From NCBI RefSeq assembly GCF_003855255.1, contig NZ_CP034072.1, forward strand, positions 6,552,753 through 6,616,752: DNA of 64,000 nt, in the 5' to 3' direction. The translations under genes and the position numbers were made by a program. Each line of letters starts with the position of its first letter. Position 1 is the first letter of the stretch. Source of the DNA: Mycolicibacterium nivoides (lineage in GTDB: Bacteria; Actinomycetota; Actinomycetes; Mycobacteriales; Mycobacteriaceae). Below, one piece after another: positions 36,730 through 46,031 of this stretch. The notes below the pieces were generated by a model. That model was given only the letters and a program-made list of their open reading frames with translations. It was not told the DNA's origin and did no database searches.

Positions 36730-36786
36730 GGGGCCCGGGGTGTGTCGTTACACCCGGGGACGGTGTCGGGCATTGCCCCGGGCCCC
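36730..36786 (+). terminator. Long GC-rich inverted repeat after whiB6
   Basis: GGGGCCCGGGG (36730-36740) pairs perfectly with CCCCGGGCCCC (36776-36786). The loop holds a nested partial stem (CCCGGGGTGT with ACACCCGGGG). It lies 100 bases past whiB6 in a gene-free stretch of about 230 bases. No T-run follows, so termination is probable but not proven. Confidence 0.5.
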
Positions 36787-36862
36787 ACACCAGAATCGTC
36801 GCTTCGAGCGACCACTCGCCGAGAGGCGCAGTGACGGCACCGTCCCCAAACTCTCCCTTTGA

Positions 36863-37129
36863 CTACTGCTCGAGCGTGGCGACCACCGCGTCGAGCAGGG
36901 CATCCACATCGTCCTCGGCGTAGCCGCGCTGGAACAACGGCGGCCTCGGGAACGCGATGTTCCGGACATCGTCGGCACCGAGGTGCCCGCGTCCGTCGAG
37001 CCTCCGGGCGACCAGCGCGAGAAAGTCGTCCACCGACTTCTTGTCGTAACCCCGCTTGCCCAGTGGCGGCTTCGAAAACTCGGTGCTGCGAACATCTTCG
37101 GCAGTCAATCCCCCGGTCATGCGCGTCAT
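36863..37129 (-). CDS. Small protein with two DivIVA-like motifs
   Basis: 88 residues containing two copies of a DivIVA-domain repeat: TAEDVRSTEFSKPPLGKRGYDKKSVDDFL and ADDVRNIAFPRPPLFQRGYAEDDVDALL, described here by their shared PPL-x-x-RGY-x-x-x-x-VD core. Such short repeats occur at the membrane-binding ends of Wag31/DivIVA-type proteins. Function unknown. Transcribed alone, towards whiB6. Confidence 0.8.
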   Translation of the reverse strand: MTRMTGGLTAEDVRSTEFSKPPLGKRGYDKKSVDDFLALVARRLDGRGHLGADDVRNIAFPRPPLFQRGYAEDDVDALLDAVVATLEQ

Positions 37130-37173
37130 GCTAATCGCGTCGGGTTCGCCCGAACGCGGTTACCGTGAGGTTC

Positions 37174-38142
37174 ATGAGCAATACCGATACGGCGCCTGCC
37201 GAAGTCACCTGCGCCAATTCGGAGTTCACCGGCGTCCTGCACCCGCGAGAGGTGCCGTTGGGCGGGCCGCGCGCAATGCTCGTTCGTCGCACCCTGCCGC
37301 AGCGGGACCGGTCCATGATCGGCGCCTGGTGTTTCGCCGACCACTACGGTCCCCACGATGTCCGAACCGCCGGCAGAGGCATGGATGTGCCGCCCCATCC
37401 CCACACCGGATTACAAACGGTGAGTTGGCTTTTCGAAGGCCTGATCGAACACCGGGACAGCGCCGGGGTCCATGCCATGATCCGGCCGGGTGAGCTCAAC
37501 CTGATGACCGCCGGTGCCGGGATCTGCCACTCGGAGGTCTCGACGGCGGAAACGACGATCCTGCACGGCGTGCAACTGTGGGTGGCCCTGCCCGACGCCG
37601 CCCGCGACACCGGCCGCGACTTCGCGCACTACGCGCCGCCGCCCCGGATCCTCGACGGCGCCACACTGCGGGTGTTCCTCGGTCAGCTGGCCGGCTCGAA
37701 GTCCCCGGTGCCCACCTTCACGCCGCTGCTGGGCGCGCAGATCGACCTGGATCCGGGTGCGGCGCTGACATTGGATGTCGACCCGGGCTTCGAACACGGG
37801 GTCCTGCTCGACCAGGGTGTGATCGAGGTATGCGGCACCACTCTGGCAGTCGCCGACCTGGCCTACCAGGCGCCGGGGTCCGCACAACTGCGGTTGGTCA
37901 ACCGCGGCGACGGGCCGGCCCGGGTGATCCTGCTCGGCGGGCCGCCGTTCACCGAGGAACTGGTGATGTGGTGGAACTTCGTCGGTCGCAGCCACGACGA
38001 CATCGCGACCTACCGCGAACTGTGGCAGGCAGGCGATGTCCGGTTCGGCGATGTGCAGGGTTACACCGGCCGCGTCGCGCGGTTGCCTGCGCCGCCCTTG
38101 CCCAATGGCCGGCTCAAGCCGCGCCCGCGCCCGTCGAGCTAG
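37174..38142 (+). CDS. Pirin family protein
   Basis: 322 residues from ATG at MSNTDTAP (a GTG three codons upstream is possible). Two-cupin pirin: the N-terminal domain has the metal-ligand motif PPHPHTGLQTVSW and later TAGAGICHSE, with HGVQLWVALP before the second domain. Pirins are Fe-binding proteins, some with quercetinase activity. The stop TAG shares the palindrome CTAG with the stop of the converging gene. Confidence 0.9.
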   Translation: MSNTDTAPAEVTCANSEFTGVLHPREVPLGGPRAMLVRRTLPQRDRSMIGAWCFADHYGPHDVRTAGRGMDVPPHPHTGLQTVSWLFEGLIEHRDSAGVHAMIRPGELNLMTAGAGICHSEVSTAETTILHGVQLWVALPDAARDTGRDFAHYAPPPRILDGATLRVFLGQLAGSKSPVPTFTPLLGAQIDLDPGAALTLDVDPGFEHGVLLDQGVIEVCGTTLAVADLAYQAPGSAQLRLVNRGDGPARVILLGGPPFTEELVMWWNFVGRSHDDIATYRELWQAGDVRFGDVQGYTGRVARLPAPPLPNGRLKPRPRPSS

Positions 38143-38642
38143 GCGTTCAAATACTCTGCGGTGCTGCCGCCCACCGGCATCTCGGGAAGCCCGAGCTTGC
38201 GGTGGTCCCAGCTGCGCTGACGGCTGGGCACCACCCGCACGGCGATGCGGTTGTTCATCATCTGATCGACGAACGGGCGCATCTCCTCGGTGTAGGGCCC
38301 GGTGTAGCGCTCCCACACGCTGATGCCCACGCGCAGAATCGTTTCCGGGTCGTCGACGATCTCGGCGGTGCCGTCGATCGACACGCCGCGCAGGGTGTTG
38401 TACGTGTCGCCGTCCTCGATCATCACAGTGATCGTGGGGTCGCGGCGCAGGTTGACCGCCTTCTGCGACTTGGCCTTGGTCTCGAACCAGATCTCACCGT
38501 CGAGCACCGCGTACCACATCGCGACCAGGTGAGGTCGGCCGCTGGGCAGCACCGTGGCCATCGTCGCGGTCCGACTGCGTTCGATGAATTCGGCGATCTC
38601 ATCGTCGTTCATGACGATCTTCGTGCGCTCGTTCTTGCCCAC
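38139..38642 (-). CDS. PPOX-class, probably F420-dependent, flavin/deazaflavin oxidoreductase
   Basis: 167 residues of the split-barrel PNPOx-like family: TATMATVLPSGRPHLVAMWYAV, then WFETKAKSQKAVNLRRDP and ISVWERYTG. These features are found in mycobacterial F420-binding Rv1155/Rv2607-like proteins. Cofactor and substrate cannot be read from the sequence. The stop overlaps the stop of the pirin gene. Confidence 0.85.
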   Translation of the reverse strand: MGKNERTKIVMNDDEIAEFIERSRTATMATVLPSGRPHLVAMWYAVLDGEIWFETKAKSQKAVNLRRDPTITVMIEDGDTYNTLRGVSIDGTAEIVDDPETILRVGISVWERYTGPYTEEMRPFVDQMMNNRIAVRVVPSRQRSWDHRKLGLPEMPVGGSTAEYLNA

Positions 38643-38725
38643 CTGTCACCTCTCCACTCGGTCAGCCCACCATAGCCACGGGGTCACCGGTCCCTGCGAA
38701 CCCGGTCGGTAACCCGATCGGCCGG

Positions 38726-39883
38726 TTACAGCACGCCGAACTGCGAAGTCACCCAGCGCACCGGATCCACACACCGGAATGGGGCAATACCCCTGGCGTG
38801 CAGACGATTTCCGTTGGGCGGATGTCCGAGCGCGGACACCGCGAAATACCGGCTGGCCAATCGCGCGCCCAGAGACGGGTTCTCCACGCCCGCGACGATC
38901 GACCCGCCGTGCAGACGGACCAACAAGCTGCGCACCTCCTGGTCGAGCAGCTGACCGTCGACGTCGTCGTACTGCTTGCCGTCGGAGGTGTCTCGCAGGA
39001 AGGCCGCTCCCCCGTTCGACATGACCAGTGCCCATTCCGAACCCTGCACGTCCCGCAGCGCACGCAGCACGTCGAACTTCGACAGGATCACCGCCAGCTT
39101 GGGCTGGCCCGGGTTGACCGCCAACAGCAGATTGCCCAGTACCGAACGCGGTTCCCCACCGCTGAACGGCTGGGGCGGCAGCAGATCCTGCAGTTGATCG
39201 CGGATGGCCTTGACCCGCAACGGGTCGAACATGAAGAACACCCCGTCGGCGTGGCCGAAGAACTGGAAGGGCGGCGCCCGCAGGTCACCGTTCTCCAGGT
39301 CCTCGCCCGCCACGTCGCGCAGCACCAGGAACCGGCGTACCCCGTGCCAGACACCGATCGAGAACACCAGTGGCTCACGCTGATTCGGGGCCTGGGTGTG
39401 CACCGTCGGAGTGGGCGGCAACAGTCCCCGATGGACGTACAACGGCCCCTCGTAGTTGGTGGCGTAGTTCTGTGCGGTGGCCCGGGTGACCGGTTCCATC
39501 ACCACGCCGAAACGCTCACACAGCAATTCCAGCTGCTTGACGAGCACCGCGATGTACAGGCTCTTGCCCGTCGCACGTGCCCCGGCCAGCGCGATGCAGA
39601 TGGCGTGCCCCTCGCGGAAGCCGTCGGGAAGGGTGAAGTGGCAGACCGGGCAGACCTCCACCGCAGGTCCCTGCAGCGCCCGGCTGGCCTCAGACGTCGG
39701 CGGCGGCGGGCCGTTGTAGCCGGGTGTGCGGGTCCACGTATAGAGCGGACCGCAATCGGCGGGCGCACCGACGTAGGCCGAAGCGACGTCGTCGCGGTAT
39801 CGCGTGCCGCCGGCCTGGGCGGGCAGCGTCCACAGGTGGTTGTTCGGGCTCAACAGGGTGAAGCAACGCGGGCACTTGCTCAT
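38726..39883 (-). CDS. Zinc-ribbon GTPase of a GTPase/GAP1-type system
   Basis: 385 residues. The N-terminus has CxxC pairs (CPRC at residue 4 and CPVC near 78), fitting a zinc ribbon. The GTPase domain has G1 GARATGKS (about 102), G3-like DVAGEDLE and G4 SKFD. There is a VNPGQPKLAVILSKFD strand and a FFMFDPL motif. This arrangement fits the double-GTPase (DO-GTPase2) family described in comparative-genomic surveys of NTP-dependent conflict systems. It follows the GAP1-like gene by one base (TGACATG) and is the last gene of the operon. Nucleotide specificity is inferred. Confidence 0.75.
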   Translation of the reverse strand: MSKCPRCFTLLSPNNHLWTLPAQAGGTRYRDDVASAYVGAPADCGPLYTWTRTPGYNGPPPPTSEASRALQGPAVEVCPVCHFTLPDGFREGHAICIALAGARATGKSLYIAVLVKQLELLCERFGVVMEPVTRATAQNYATNYEGPLYVHRGLLPPTPTVHTQAPNQREPLVFSIGVWHGVRRFLVLRDVAGEDLENGDLRAPPFQFFGHADGVFFMFDPLRVKAIRDQLQDLLPPQPFSGGEPRSVLGNLLLAVNPGQPKLAVILSKFDVLRALRDVQGSEWALVMSNGGAAFLRDTSDGKQYDDVDGQLLDQEVRSLLVRLHGGSIVAGVENPSLGARLASRYFAVSALGHPPNGNRLHARGIAPFRCVDPVRWVTSQFGVL

Positions 39884-39884
39884 G

Positions 39885-42344
39885 TCAGCCCCGGCTCCCC
39901 CTCAGTCGCTCCGCCAGCGACGGGTGCTCGCCCCGCCGCGTCAGCAGCCTGTTCACCATTTTGCGGTATCCGCGCATCGTCCCCTCAGAGGAATCGCCCG
40001 ACAACTGCGCCATCAACACCACCACGGATTCCGCGTCGGCGCCCACCATGGTGGCGGCCACCTGTCCGGCCAGCACACCCGCGAGCCGATCCACCGGGTC
40101 GAGGGCATGTCCGGCGGCTTCGGCCGCCGCGGTGCGGAGCAGGCTGATCGCCACCACCGTCACGGGTGCCAGCTGGCCACCGTCGACAAGCGGCAGCACC
40201 CTGGCGACCGCCTGTGTGCCGTAACCGCTTTCGGCGGCCAACGCGTTGCAGGCCTGCGGATACGGCTGGCCGGCGAGCACGCCCAACAGCGCGAACGCCA
40301 GCAGCCGCACCGCGAAATCCGGGTGCACGGACCGCGGCTCGAGCCCGGCCAGCACCTGATCCCACAGCGGTACATACGAACTCTGGTGGGTGTGCAGATA
40401 CTGCTGATGCAGCCACTCCCGCGGCTCGATGTGACGGACGGCCGCACAGGAGACCGCCACGTTGTCGCCGTTGTCCTCGATGACCTTGCCCGCCAACAGG
40501 TGCAACGCGGCCGAGTCCGCGGCCCCCACCAGGGTGCGCAGCGCAGCCATCCTGGGCAGCGGATCGGCACCGATGGCCAGCAGCAGATCCGACGGATCCC
40601 AGACCGACGCCACTGCGGCGGCTGCGAAGCTCGCCGGGTCGGTGGTGCGCAGCCACCACAGCTGCGCACCGAGGTCACCCGCGCCTTGCGGTCCACGCCG
40701 CCGTGACCGTAGGCCGCGCAGCGCGGCGCGGATCCACACCGGATCCCCGGGCCGGGCCGCCGCGAGCTCAGCCGGCTCCGGGACCGGAGCCGCCTCGGCC
40801 AGCCAGTCCAGGACGTCGTCGTCGATGGCGCTGCCCTCCGGGTCGACGTCGTGCAGCAACCACGCCGCCAGCGACAGCCGGTCCGCGGCACCGATGCGCG
40901 TGCGTACCCCTGGATCCGCCAGACCGGGCAGCACACCGTCGGCCAGGGCCACCTGCAGCCGGTCGTCGGCGACCCCGGCCCGCAACAGCAGGTCAACGAC
41001 CCGCAGCAACCGGTCAGGACCTTGCCTGCGGCTGTGTTCCAGGGCGGGACCGATGGCCACCCGCAGCGACGAAGGTATTGGTTTCCCGTGAAACGTTCTC
41101 GGCCCCAACGGGATTGGTCCGCTTTGGGTCATCCAGGCGTCGTCGGCGATGGCCCGGGAGAAGTACGTGGCATCGGCGAGTGCGGCTCCCGCCCCATCCC
41201 GCAACTCGTGCACCACCCGCCACGCATCGGCTGTCGTGGCACCGACCGCGGCCGAGAGCACATCGGCGATGATGTGCGCGGCTTCGGACCCGACCAGGGC
41301 ACCCGACGGGGAATGCGCGGCGATCACCTCATGGGCCTCCACCTGCGCGTCGGCGAATTCCGGCTGCCCGGCCACCGCCATGGCCATCGGCCAGGCCGGG
41401 TGCAGACCGTCATCGCGCACCTGGCTGGACAGCGTGTCGATGTCGTCGAGCACCCGCCGGGCCGAGGCCACGTCGAGCAACACCACCTGTGCCATCACCG
41501 ACCACCGGGTCACCTCGATGCGGTGTCCGCCCGCGGTGCGGTGCGGATCGCCACCGAGCTCACCCAGCGACACCGTCTCGGATTCGCTGATCACGACCAT
41601 GCCGGGTTCGACCGCGGCGAGGTCCTCGATCGGAACCGCGCTGAGCACCTGGCCGTTGTGCGGCGCGACCTGCTCCGCGCGATCGAAGGTGGAGAAGCTC
41701 AGTGCCGCCGCGGTGCCCGGCGACATCAGGAAACTCACCAGGCCGATCCACTGCGCCGCCGCATCCGGGGACCGCACCCCCAGCACCACCGGCGGACCGC
41801 CGGCGAGCGCCGCGGCCACGGCATCCAGCAGCGCGAACAACGTCGCCAACCGCCAGGTGACGGCATCCAGCGCGAAGGCCACCACACTGTCCTTGGTGAC
41901 CGCGTTGCCGAGCTCCGGCAGGGTCCCGGGAAGCGCGGCACGGGCCACCGCTGCCGCGCCGAAAGGCTGCAGCCAGTGCGACGACCGCCACCGTTGGATG
42001 GCCCGGTAGCGGGGATGGGTGTCGGGCGCACGGTCCAACAGCGCGTGGGCGAACACGTTGCCCGGCCGGCCCGTACTGTCCGACCCGGCCGGGAAGGTGT
42101 GCCAATAGCCGGCGCCATCGCCGAGATGGCGGTAGGCCAGCCGGCGCGGGCCGTGCTCGAGCTGCTCGGGGGTCGGGAAATCGGGCATCTCGCCCACCGG
42201 ACGGAACACCGTGCGTACCCCGGCGATCAACGCCTGCGTCTCAGCCGGCGTCAGACCTCCGCTGGTTTCCTTGACCTGCCAGCCGCCGACAGTCCCGACG
42301 GCATCGAACGACGTATAGGCGAGCTGGCCGTAGCGCGACGTCAT
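39885..42344 (-). CDS. GAP1-like GTPase-associated adaptor protein
   Basis: 819 residues from the ATG that overlaps the upstream stop (ATGA); 44 earlier codons lie inside the upstream gene. The N-terminal domain reads YGQLAYTSFDAVGTVGGWQV, then EHGPRRLAYRHLGDGAGYW and GNVFAHALL, the pattern of the GAP1-N type 2 domain. A middle domain with LSFSTFDRAEQV follows, and the C-terminal half is a helical repeat region. Such proteins occur with GTPases like the one encoded downstream. Function is predicted only. Confidence 0.72.
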   Translation of the reverse strand: MTSRYGQLAYTSFDAVGTVGGWQVKETSGGLTPAETQALIAGVRTVFRPVGEMPDFPTPEQLEHGPRRLAYRHLGDGAGYWHTFPAGSDSTGRPGNVFAHALLDRAPDTHPRYRAIQRWRSSHWLQPFGAAAVARAALPGTLPELGNAVTKDSVVAFALDAVTWRLATLFALLDAVAAALAGGPPVVLGVRSPDAAAQWIGLVSFLMSPGTAAALSFSTFDRAEQVAPHNGQVLSAVPIEDLAAVEPGMVVISESETVSLGELGGDPHRTAGGHRIEVTRWSVMAQVVLLDVASARRVLDDIDTLSSQVRDDGLHPAWPMAMAVAGQPEFADAQVEAHEVIAAHSPSGALVGSEAAHIIADVLSAAVGATTADAWRVVHELRDGAGAALADATYFSRAIADDAWMTQSGPIPLGPRTFHGKPIPSSLRVAIGPALEHSRRQGPDRLLRVVDLLLRAGVADDRLQVALADGVLPGLADPGVRTRIGAADRLSLAAWLLHDVDPEGSAIDDDVLDWLAEAAPVPEPAELAAARPGDPVWIRAALRGLRSRRRGPQGAGDLGAQLWWLRTTDPASFAAAAVASVWDPSDLLLAIGADPLPRMAALRTLVGAADSAALHLLAGKVIEDNGDNVAVSCAAVRHIEPREWLHQQYLHTHQSSYVPLWDQVLAGLEPRSVHPDFAVRLLAFALLGVLAGQPYPQACNALAAESGYGTQAVARVLPLVDGGQLAPVTVVAISLLRTAAAEAAGHALDPVDRLAGVLAGQVAATMVGADAESVVVLMAQLSGDSSEGTMRGYRKMVNRLLTRRGEHPSLAERLRGSRG

Positions 42345-44269
42345 AGCACCGTCGCGGTGAGCTGCAAGGTCTGCACCGGCGGGTCCAGCAGTGCGAGGGT
42401 TCGCAGCTGGGCCGGATCGGGGATGTTGAGGAACAGCCGGATCCAGCCGTGCAGGCCGCTGACGTTGGCGGCCCACAGTTCGCCGCTGCCCGACGCCGTC
42501 AACGCCGTCCAGCGCAACTGCTTCGACGGCTGGTCTGCCAACTGCCCCTGCGCGTCCAGCGGCGCCACATCGACCGGCTGGCCGTCGTGCACGCTCAACG
42601 GCATCCGCTGCGGGTTGTTGACCAACACGAACGACGGCGAGCCCGGAATGTCGTATTCCGAACGCACGGCGACGGTGGCTGTGTTGGGGAAACCGTTGGG
42701 ATCACGCCCGATTCGCACCGCGTATTGCAGCCGCAGCATGCCCGGGTACTCGATGCTGGCCACCGGCCCGGTCACCCGTCGCCCACCGGAGAACGCCACC
42801 GGCGCCAGGTGCAGTGAGCATCCACCCACCGGCAGTGCGCCGGTCAGGTGCATGCCGCCGTATTTCTCGTAGTCTTCGAGCGAGATCTCGAAGGACCTGC
42901 CGGTCAAGCCGGCGCGGGGGTCGTAGCCCTTGGCCGCCAGGGTCACCACCACGCCTGCCGCTCCGTCGGGCCACTCGAACGTCAGCACCTGTTTGTTGCA
43001 GTACTCGACGAGTTCGATTTCGCGGATCGTGCCGGTGCGCACCGCCGATACGGTGCGGCCCAGCACGGCCCGCCCGGCGAGGATCGTCACCGGAGTGAGG
43101 TAGGCCCGGCTCCAGCCCCGGGGCCAGGGCACCCCGGCCATCAGCGTGCGGTGGCTGCCGTCGGGTAGTGCCCGATCGGTGACCGATTGCCGCAATCGCA
43201 GGTCCGGGGTCAGCCCGACCTGCTCGAGCGCGTTCTCGGGTAGCTCGGTCGAGACCCCGCCTGCGCTCGGACCGGTCTGGCTGAGGTAGACGGCCACCTC
43301 TGCTCCGGGAGCGGCCCACGACACGTCGAACGACTCACCGTCGAGACTGGTGTCGACCGAGATGTCGGTGACGGCGGCGAGCACCGCCGATACCTCGACG
43401 TCGACATCGGCGGGTTCCGAGAACAGCACGGCGTCGTCGACGGTGACCGCGCAGCGCACCCGGTAGCGGTAGCGCATGCCCCGGGCCGCGCCGGAATCGA
43501 CGAAACCGGTGCGGTGCTCGCCTTCGGCCAGGATCCGGTAGGGCGACTCGTCGATCCCGGTTTCATCGGCGGCGTCGTGCGGGATGCGGTAGACGTGCAC
43601 CGAACTCGTCGCGGGTGGTTCCGTCCACTTGCCGATCACCAGGCCGTTGTCCTCCCGAATGGACACGTCACCGGGTGGCGCGACGAATACCCCACTGGCA
43701 TGCAACACGGGCCGAGTGCTCAGGGCATCCGCGCGCGACGTCCCGGTGATGACCCAAACCTGGTAGTAACGCACCGGGCCGGTCAAGGGCCGGTCGTCGC
43801 TGGCGGCCGACAACGGCGTCGCCGCGACGAGGTCGGCGTTCTCCGGGGACTTGGGCGCCCGGTCTTCGCCACTGACCACCCGGTACAGGACCACTCCCCC
43901 GTTGGCCTGGTAGTCGGGCCAACTCAGGTCCACGACGTCGGGACGGGATTCGCCGTGGCGGAACGCGATGGCGTGCACGTCGGCGACTGCGGGTGGCGCC
44001 GGCTCCGATGGGCTGTCCGGTGCCCGGGTTTCCAGCTCGGCCAGCACCCGCGCCATCGCCTCAGCGTGTTCGGCCACCGAACCCGGCAGCATCTCGCGGA
44101 TCTGCTCGACATCGGTACGGCCGGACTTGAGGACGAGACGCAGATGCGCCTCTTTGAAACTGCGGGCCGCGACCGCGCCGGAGTCGACCAGTTGCTGACG
44201 CCAGGCCAGCAGCGGCGCCAAGCGGGGATCCGCGTCGTCGGGATCGTCGACGGGATACAGATCGGGCAT
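42341..44269 (-). CDS. FN3/Ig-type repeat protein of the GTPase/GAP1 operon
   Basis: About 642 residues from ATG at MPDLYPVDDPDD; an ATG at 44308 or a GTG at 44371 would add 13 or 34 residues. A helical N-terminal domain (about 1-85, including WRQQLVDSGAVAARSFKEAHL) is followed by several beta-sandwich segments. These have FN3-like ends such as VRYYQVWVITGTS, MRYRYRVRCAV and ISVDTSLDGESFDVSW. No signal peptide, so it is probably cytosolic. It overlaps the GAP1-like gene by 4 bases. It may be a scaffold or target-recognition subunit (inference). Confidence 0.7.
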   Translation of the reverse strand: MPDLYPVDDPDDADPRLAPLLAWRQQLVDSGAVAARSFKEAHLRLVLKSGRTDVEQIREMLPGSVAEHAEAMARVLAELETRAPDSPSEPAPPAVADVHAIAFRHGESRPDVVDLSWPDYQANGGVVLYRVVSGEDRAPKSPENADLVAATPLSAASDDRPLTGPVRYYQVWVITGTSRADALSTRPVLHASGVFVAPPGDVSIREDNGLVIGKWTEPPATSSVHVYRIPHDAADETGIDESPYRILAEGEHRTGFVDSGAARGMRYRYRVRCAVTVDDAVLFSEPADVDVEVSAVLAAVTDISVDTSLDGESFDVSWAAPGAEVAVYLSQTGPSAGGVSTELPENALEQVGLTPDLRLRQSVTDRALPDGSHRTLMAGVPWPRGWSRAYLTPVTILAGRAVLGRTVSAVRTGTIREIELVEYCNKQVLTFEWPDGAAGVVVTLAAKGYDPRAGLTGRSFEISLEDYEKYGGMHLTGALPVGGCSLHLAPVAFSGGRRVTGPVASIEYPGMLRLQYAVRIGRDPNGFPNTATVAVRSEYDIPGSPSFVLVNNPQRMPLSVHDGQPVDVAPLDAQGQLADQPSKQLRWTALTASGSGELWAANVSGLHGWIRLFLNIPDPAQLRTLALLDPPVQTLQLTATVL

Positions 44270-44496
44270 CAGAACACCAAATCCCCGCCGGACGTGATTA
44301 CTTTGCATCACTTGCTCCGGCAGCTCGAACAGCGCGAACTCCTGAGGTGCCAGGCCGACACTGGCCTGCACACCCGGAAACGCTACCGCAGCAGCCGCTG
44401 GGTGACCGCCACATGGTGAGCCGGGTCGACGCGCTGGGGTTGTGTGCCACCTCATGTGTCCGGCACATTCGGATGGACCGCGATCCGAGGGGGGAC

Positions 44497-45129
44497 ATGT
44501 CTTCTGCCAGCAACGACGTGTGGGAAGTGATGTCGACGTCGCGGACCATCCGGCGGTTCACCGATGAACCGGTCGACGACGCCACCCTGACCCGCTGCCT
44601 GCAGGCCGCGGCGTGGGCGCCGTCGGGGGCGAACGCGCAGGCTTGGCGGTTCGTGGTGCTGCGCTCCGCGGAGCAGCGCGCGGTAGTGGCGAAGGCCGCC
44701 GCGCAGGCACTGGCCGTCATCGAACCCGTTTACGGCATGACCCGCCCGGCCGAGGACGACGCCAGCCGGCGTGCCAGGACCGACCGCGCCACCTATGAAT
44801 TGCACGACCGGGCAGGCGAGTTCACCTCGGTGCTGTTCACCCAGCAGCGGTTCCCCACCGCCTCGGAACTGCTGCTCGGCGGATCGATCTTTCCTGCCAT
44901 GCAGAACTTCCTGCTCGCGGCCCGGGCCCAGGGCCTGGGCGCCTGCCTGACCAGCTGGGCCTCCTACGGCGGGGAACAGCTGCTGCGCGAGGCCGTCGGG
45001 GTGCCGCAGGAGTGGATGCTGGCCGGCCACGTCGTGGTGGGCTGGCCCCGCGGATCCCACGGCCCGGTGCGCCGGCGCCCCGTCGGCGAACTGGTCTGCA
45101 TGGACCATTGGGACAACCCGGCGTCCTAG
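44497..45129 (+). CDS. Nitroreductase family protein
   Basis: 210 residues from the ATG preceded by GAGGGGGGAC; ATG at 44473 is an alternative. FMN-binding nitroreductase motifs: STSRTIRRFTDEPV, AAWAPSGANAQAWRFVVL and ARAQGLGACLTSW. Substrate unknown. It is divergent to the GTPase-system operon over about 230 bases and runs into the dioxygenase gene 9 bases downstream. Confidence 0.9.
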   Translation: MSSASNDVWEVMSTSRTIRRFTDEPVDDATLTRCLQAAAWAPSGANAQAWRFVVLRSAEQRAVVAKAAAQALAVIEPVYGMTRPAEDDASRRARTDRATYELHDRAGEFTSVLFTQQRFPTASELLLGGSIFPAMQNFLLAARAQGLGACLTSWASYGGEQLLREAVGVPQEWMLAGHVVVGWPRGSHGPVRRRPVGELVCMDHWDNPAS

Positions 45130-45138
45130 GCTCGATTC

Positions 45139-45933
45139 ATGGATCCGGCACCTGCACTGATGCCCGCGGCATTCATCGGCCACGGCAGCCCGATGAACGC
45201 GCTCGAGTCCAATCGCTTCACCGCGGCCTGGCGCGGTTTCGGGCAGGCGGTGCCCCGGCCCCGCGCGATCCTGGTGATCAGTGCGCACTGGTACATCAAC
45301 GCCACCGCGGTGACGGCGATGCCGCGCCCGCGCACCATCCACGACTTCTACGGATTCCCGCGCGAGCTGTTCGACGTCGAGTACCCGGCGCCGGGGTTGC
45401 CGGAGTTGGCCGAGGAGGTCAGCGACGTCGTGCACCCGACCTGGGTGGGTGCCGACGTGGACAGCTGGGGTATCGACCACGGCACCTGGTCGGTGCTGGT
45501 GCACGCCTTTCCCGACGCGTCCATCCCCGTTGTGCAACTGGCGATCAACGCCAACGAACCGGCCGAGTACCACCTGCGACTCGGTGCGAAGCTGGCGCCG
45601 TTGCGCGAGCGCGGCGTGCTGGTGGTGGGAAGCGGCAACATCGTGCACAACCTCGCCGGTATGGACCCCACCAAGCCCGAGGGTGGCTTCGCCTGGGCTG
45701 AACGCTTCGACGATGCCGCCCACGAACAACTCATCCACTCCCCCGCCGATGTCCTCACCCTCGAGGCGCACCCCGACTATGCGGCCGCCGTTCCCACCCC
45801 GGACCACTTCATCCCGATGCTGTACTTCGCCGGGCTCGCCGGTGCCGCAGCGGATTCCACCCGCTCGGTCGACGCCATGGTCAGCGGCTACACCTACGGG
45901 TCGCTGTCGATGACGTCTTACCTGCTGAGTTGA
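45139..45933 (+). CDS. Extradiol ring-cleavage dioxygenase (DODA/YgiD type)
   Basis: 264 residues of the class III extradiol dioxygenase family (LigB-like, DODA type). Metal-ligand motifs GHGSPMNAL near residue 14, ISAHW at about 50 and GSGNIVHNL at about 170 are visible, with HPDY towards the end. Related enzymes open DOPA-like catechols. The physiological substrate is unknown. Confidence 0.88.
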   Translation: MDPAPALMPAAFIGHGSPMNALESNRFTAAWRGFGQAVPRPRAILVISAHWYINATAVTAMPRPRTIHDFYGFPRELFDVEYPAPGLPELAEEVSDVVHPTWVGADVDSWGIDHGTWSVLVHAFPDASIPVVQLAINANEPAEYHLRLGAKLAPLRERGVLVVGSGNIVHNLAGMDPTKPEGGFAWAERFDDAAHEQLIHSPADVLTLEAHPDYAAAVPTPDHFIPMLYFAGLAGAAADSTRSVDAMVSGYTYGSLSMTSYLLS

Positions 45934-46031
45934 GGAGATTCATTCCGGCGAGGCGGCCGGCACCGGCACGATAAGGTGTCGGCGTGTTGTGCCATGACAA
46001 GCCGGCAGACGGCGTCGGGGCGTAGGCACGC

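Noticed and set aside
40851..42872. 673-codon rightward ORF
   Set aside because: Antisense to the GAP1-like gene; no motif and repeated Arg/His/Pro.
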